Shown here: one piece after another, positions 24,097 through 24,543 of the stretch
Numbering within the stretch: the first letter of the stretch is position 1
Layout: each line of letters starts with the position of its first letter
Origin: Sphingomonadales bacterium
Lineage (GTDB): Bacteria > Pseudomonadota > Alphaproteobacteria > Sphingomonadales > Sphingomonadaceae
Assembly (NCBI GenBank): GCA_027489295.1
Contig: JAIYAA010000389.1
Location: forward strand, 1-24,543
Length of the DNA: 24,543 bases
Direction: 5' to 3'
The notes under the pieces: model-generated
What the model was told of the DNA's origin: nothing
The model's input: the letters and a program-made list of their open reading frames with translations, nothing else
Database searches by the model: none
Translations under genes and position numbers: made by a program

Positions 24097-24543
24097 TCAG
24101 CCGAGCCCGGTGACCGGGCGCCCGTTCACCAGCACGCGATCCAGCGCCAGCCCCTCGGTGTGGCGGACAATGCTCGGCTGGGTGACGCCATCGAAACTAC
24201 AGTCGCGCAGCGTCACCCCGGTCACCGGCGCGCCCGGCAACCCCTGACTGTCGAGCACCCGCGCGGCATTCTTCGCGCGCAGGCGCTCGATCACGACGTT
24301 GCGCAAGCGCGGAACGAAGGGGCCGTCGGCGCCTTCCTCATAGTTGAAGTCGCAGGTCACCGCGGCGCGACGTACCGTGCCCACGTCGATGTCGCGGTAG
24401 AAGAAATTCTCGAGCAGACCACCGCGCAAGGCGTTGTTCTTGAAGCGGATGGCATACCAGAGATCAGGGCTGTCCATCACGCAGCGCTCGGCGAAGATCC
24501 AGCGCGCGCCACCCGAAATCTGCGAGCCTACGACCACGCCGCC
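24097..24543 (-). CDS. GH28 polygalacturonase, C-terminal part (continues beyond window)
   Basis: The frame is open to the window edge (24543) and ends at TGA 24099-24097, giving at least 148 codons. The visible part matches the C-terminal turns of GH28 pectinases: GGVVVGSQISGG, then ERCVMDSPD, and IRFKNNALRGG. The last corresponds to the substrate-binding RxK motif of the family. FNYEEGADGPF and a parallel-beta-helix tail follow. The catalytic aspartates and the GHG histidine lie just outside or at the edge. GTG 24537 is an internal valine. The enzyme would hydrolyse polygalacturonate or its oligomers to galacturonate. It precedes the dead receptor and operator D on the same strand, so a receptor originally followed it. 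Confidence 0.88.
   Translation of the reverse strand, partial: GGVVVGSQISGGARWIFAERCVMDSPDLWYAIRFKNNALRGGLLENFFYRDIDVGTVRRAAVTCDFNYEEGADGPFVPRLRNVVIERLRAKNAARVLDSQGLPGAPVTGVTLRDCSFDGVTQPSIVRHTEGLALDRVLVNGRPVTGLG

Noticed and set aside
1..24543. CRISPR arrays, tRNA or rRNA genes, insertion sequences, toxin-antitoxin or phage-defence genes
   Set aside because: No regularly spaced repeats, structural RNA signatures, transposase-like proteins or terminal inverted repeats were seen on either strand.

Overview
The window looks like a chromosomal carbohydrate-utilisation region of a high-GC alphaproteobacterium of the Sphingomonas type. Evidence for this is the dense GC-rich coding, two very long TonB-dependent receptors of the Xanthomonas/Caulobacter class (about 1,030-1,100 residues), a flavin-dependent tryptophan-halogenase-type gene next to starch enzymes, and LacI-type operators with a central CG. 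The assignment is made from sequence style and gene content only. No rRNA, tRNA, CRISPR, insertion sequence, prophage or defence gene was seen.

Region 1 (1-4003, + strand) is the end of a starch/maltodextrin operon: the C-terminal part of a tryptophan-halogenase-family protein, a secreted GH13 alpha-amylase and a GH13 alpha-glucosidase. The genes are joined by two 4-base stop/start overlaps and closed by a strong intrinsic terminator. Region 2 (4005-9601) is a divergent pair: an exported amidohydrolase (-) and a TonB-dependent receptor (+). Their roughly 450-base spacer carries an operator resembling the xylose-type box (TAGCGCTA core) and a stable leader hairpin.

Region 3 (9670-24543, all - strand) is a pectin/hexuronate locus. 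Read in transcription order it holds a GH28 polygalacturonase (cut by the window edge), the decayed remnant of a TonB receptor, a 2-keto-4-pentenoate-hydratase-family protein, an ExuT-type MFS transporter, uronate isomerase UxaC, an RpiB/LacAB-family isomerase (probable DhuI-type replacement for KduI), KduD, KdgK, a secreted type-B carboxylesterase, a LacI-family regulator, an intact TonB receptor and a PL1-type pectate lyase. Together these can cut pectin, import the products, and convert galacturonate to tagaturonate. They can also take the unsaturated-uronate product through DKI and DKII to 2-keto-3-deoxygluconate and KDPG. Tagaturonate reductase, altronate dehydratase, KDPG aldolase and an oligogalacturonate lyase or unsaturated glycosyl hydrolase are not in the window.

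The main new observation is a shared nine-base word, GACACCGGT, in four non-coding places in region 3: ahead of the intact receptor, the RpiB-kduD-kdgK-esterase run, the hydratase-MFS-uxaC run and the dead receptor. It is probably the operator of the LacI protein encoded in the locus. The dead receptor still has its operator, ribosome-binding site, a possible last beta strand and a terminator-like hairpin. It has lost the barrel and has a frameshift in its signal peptide. I did not find a wholly new system; the points most worth checking are this regulon, the KduI replacement, the hydratase in a uronate operon and the relic receptor.
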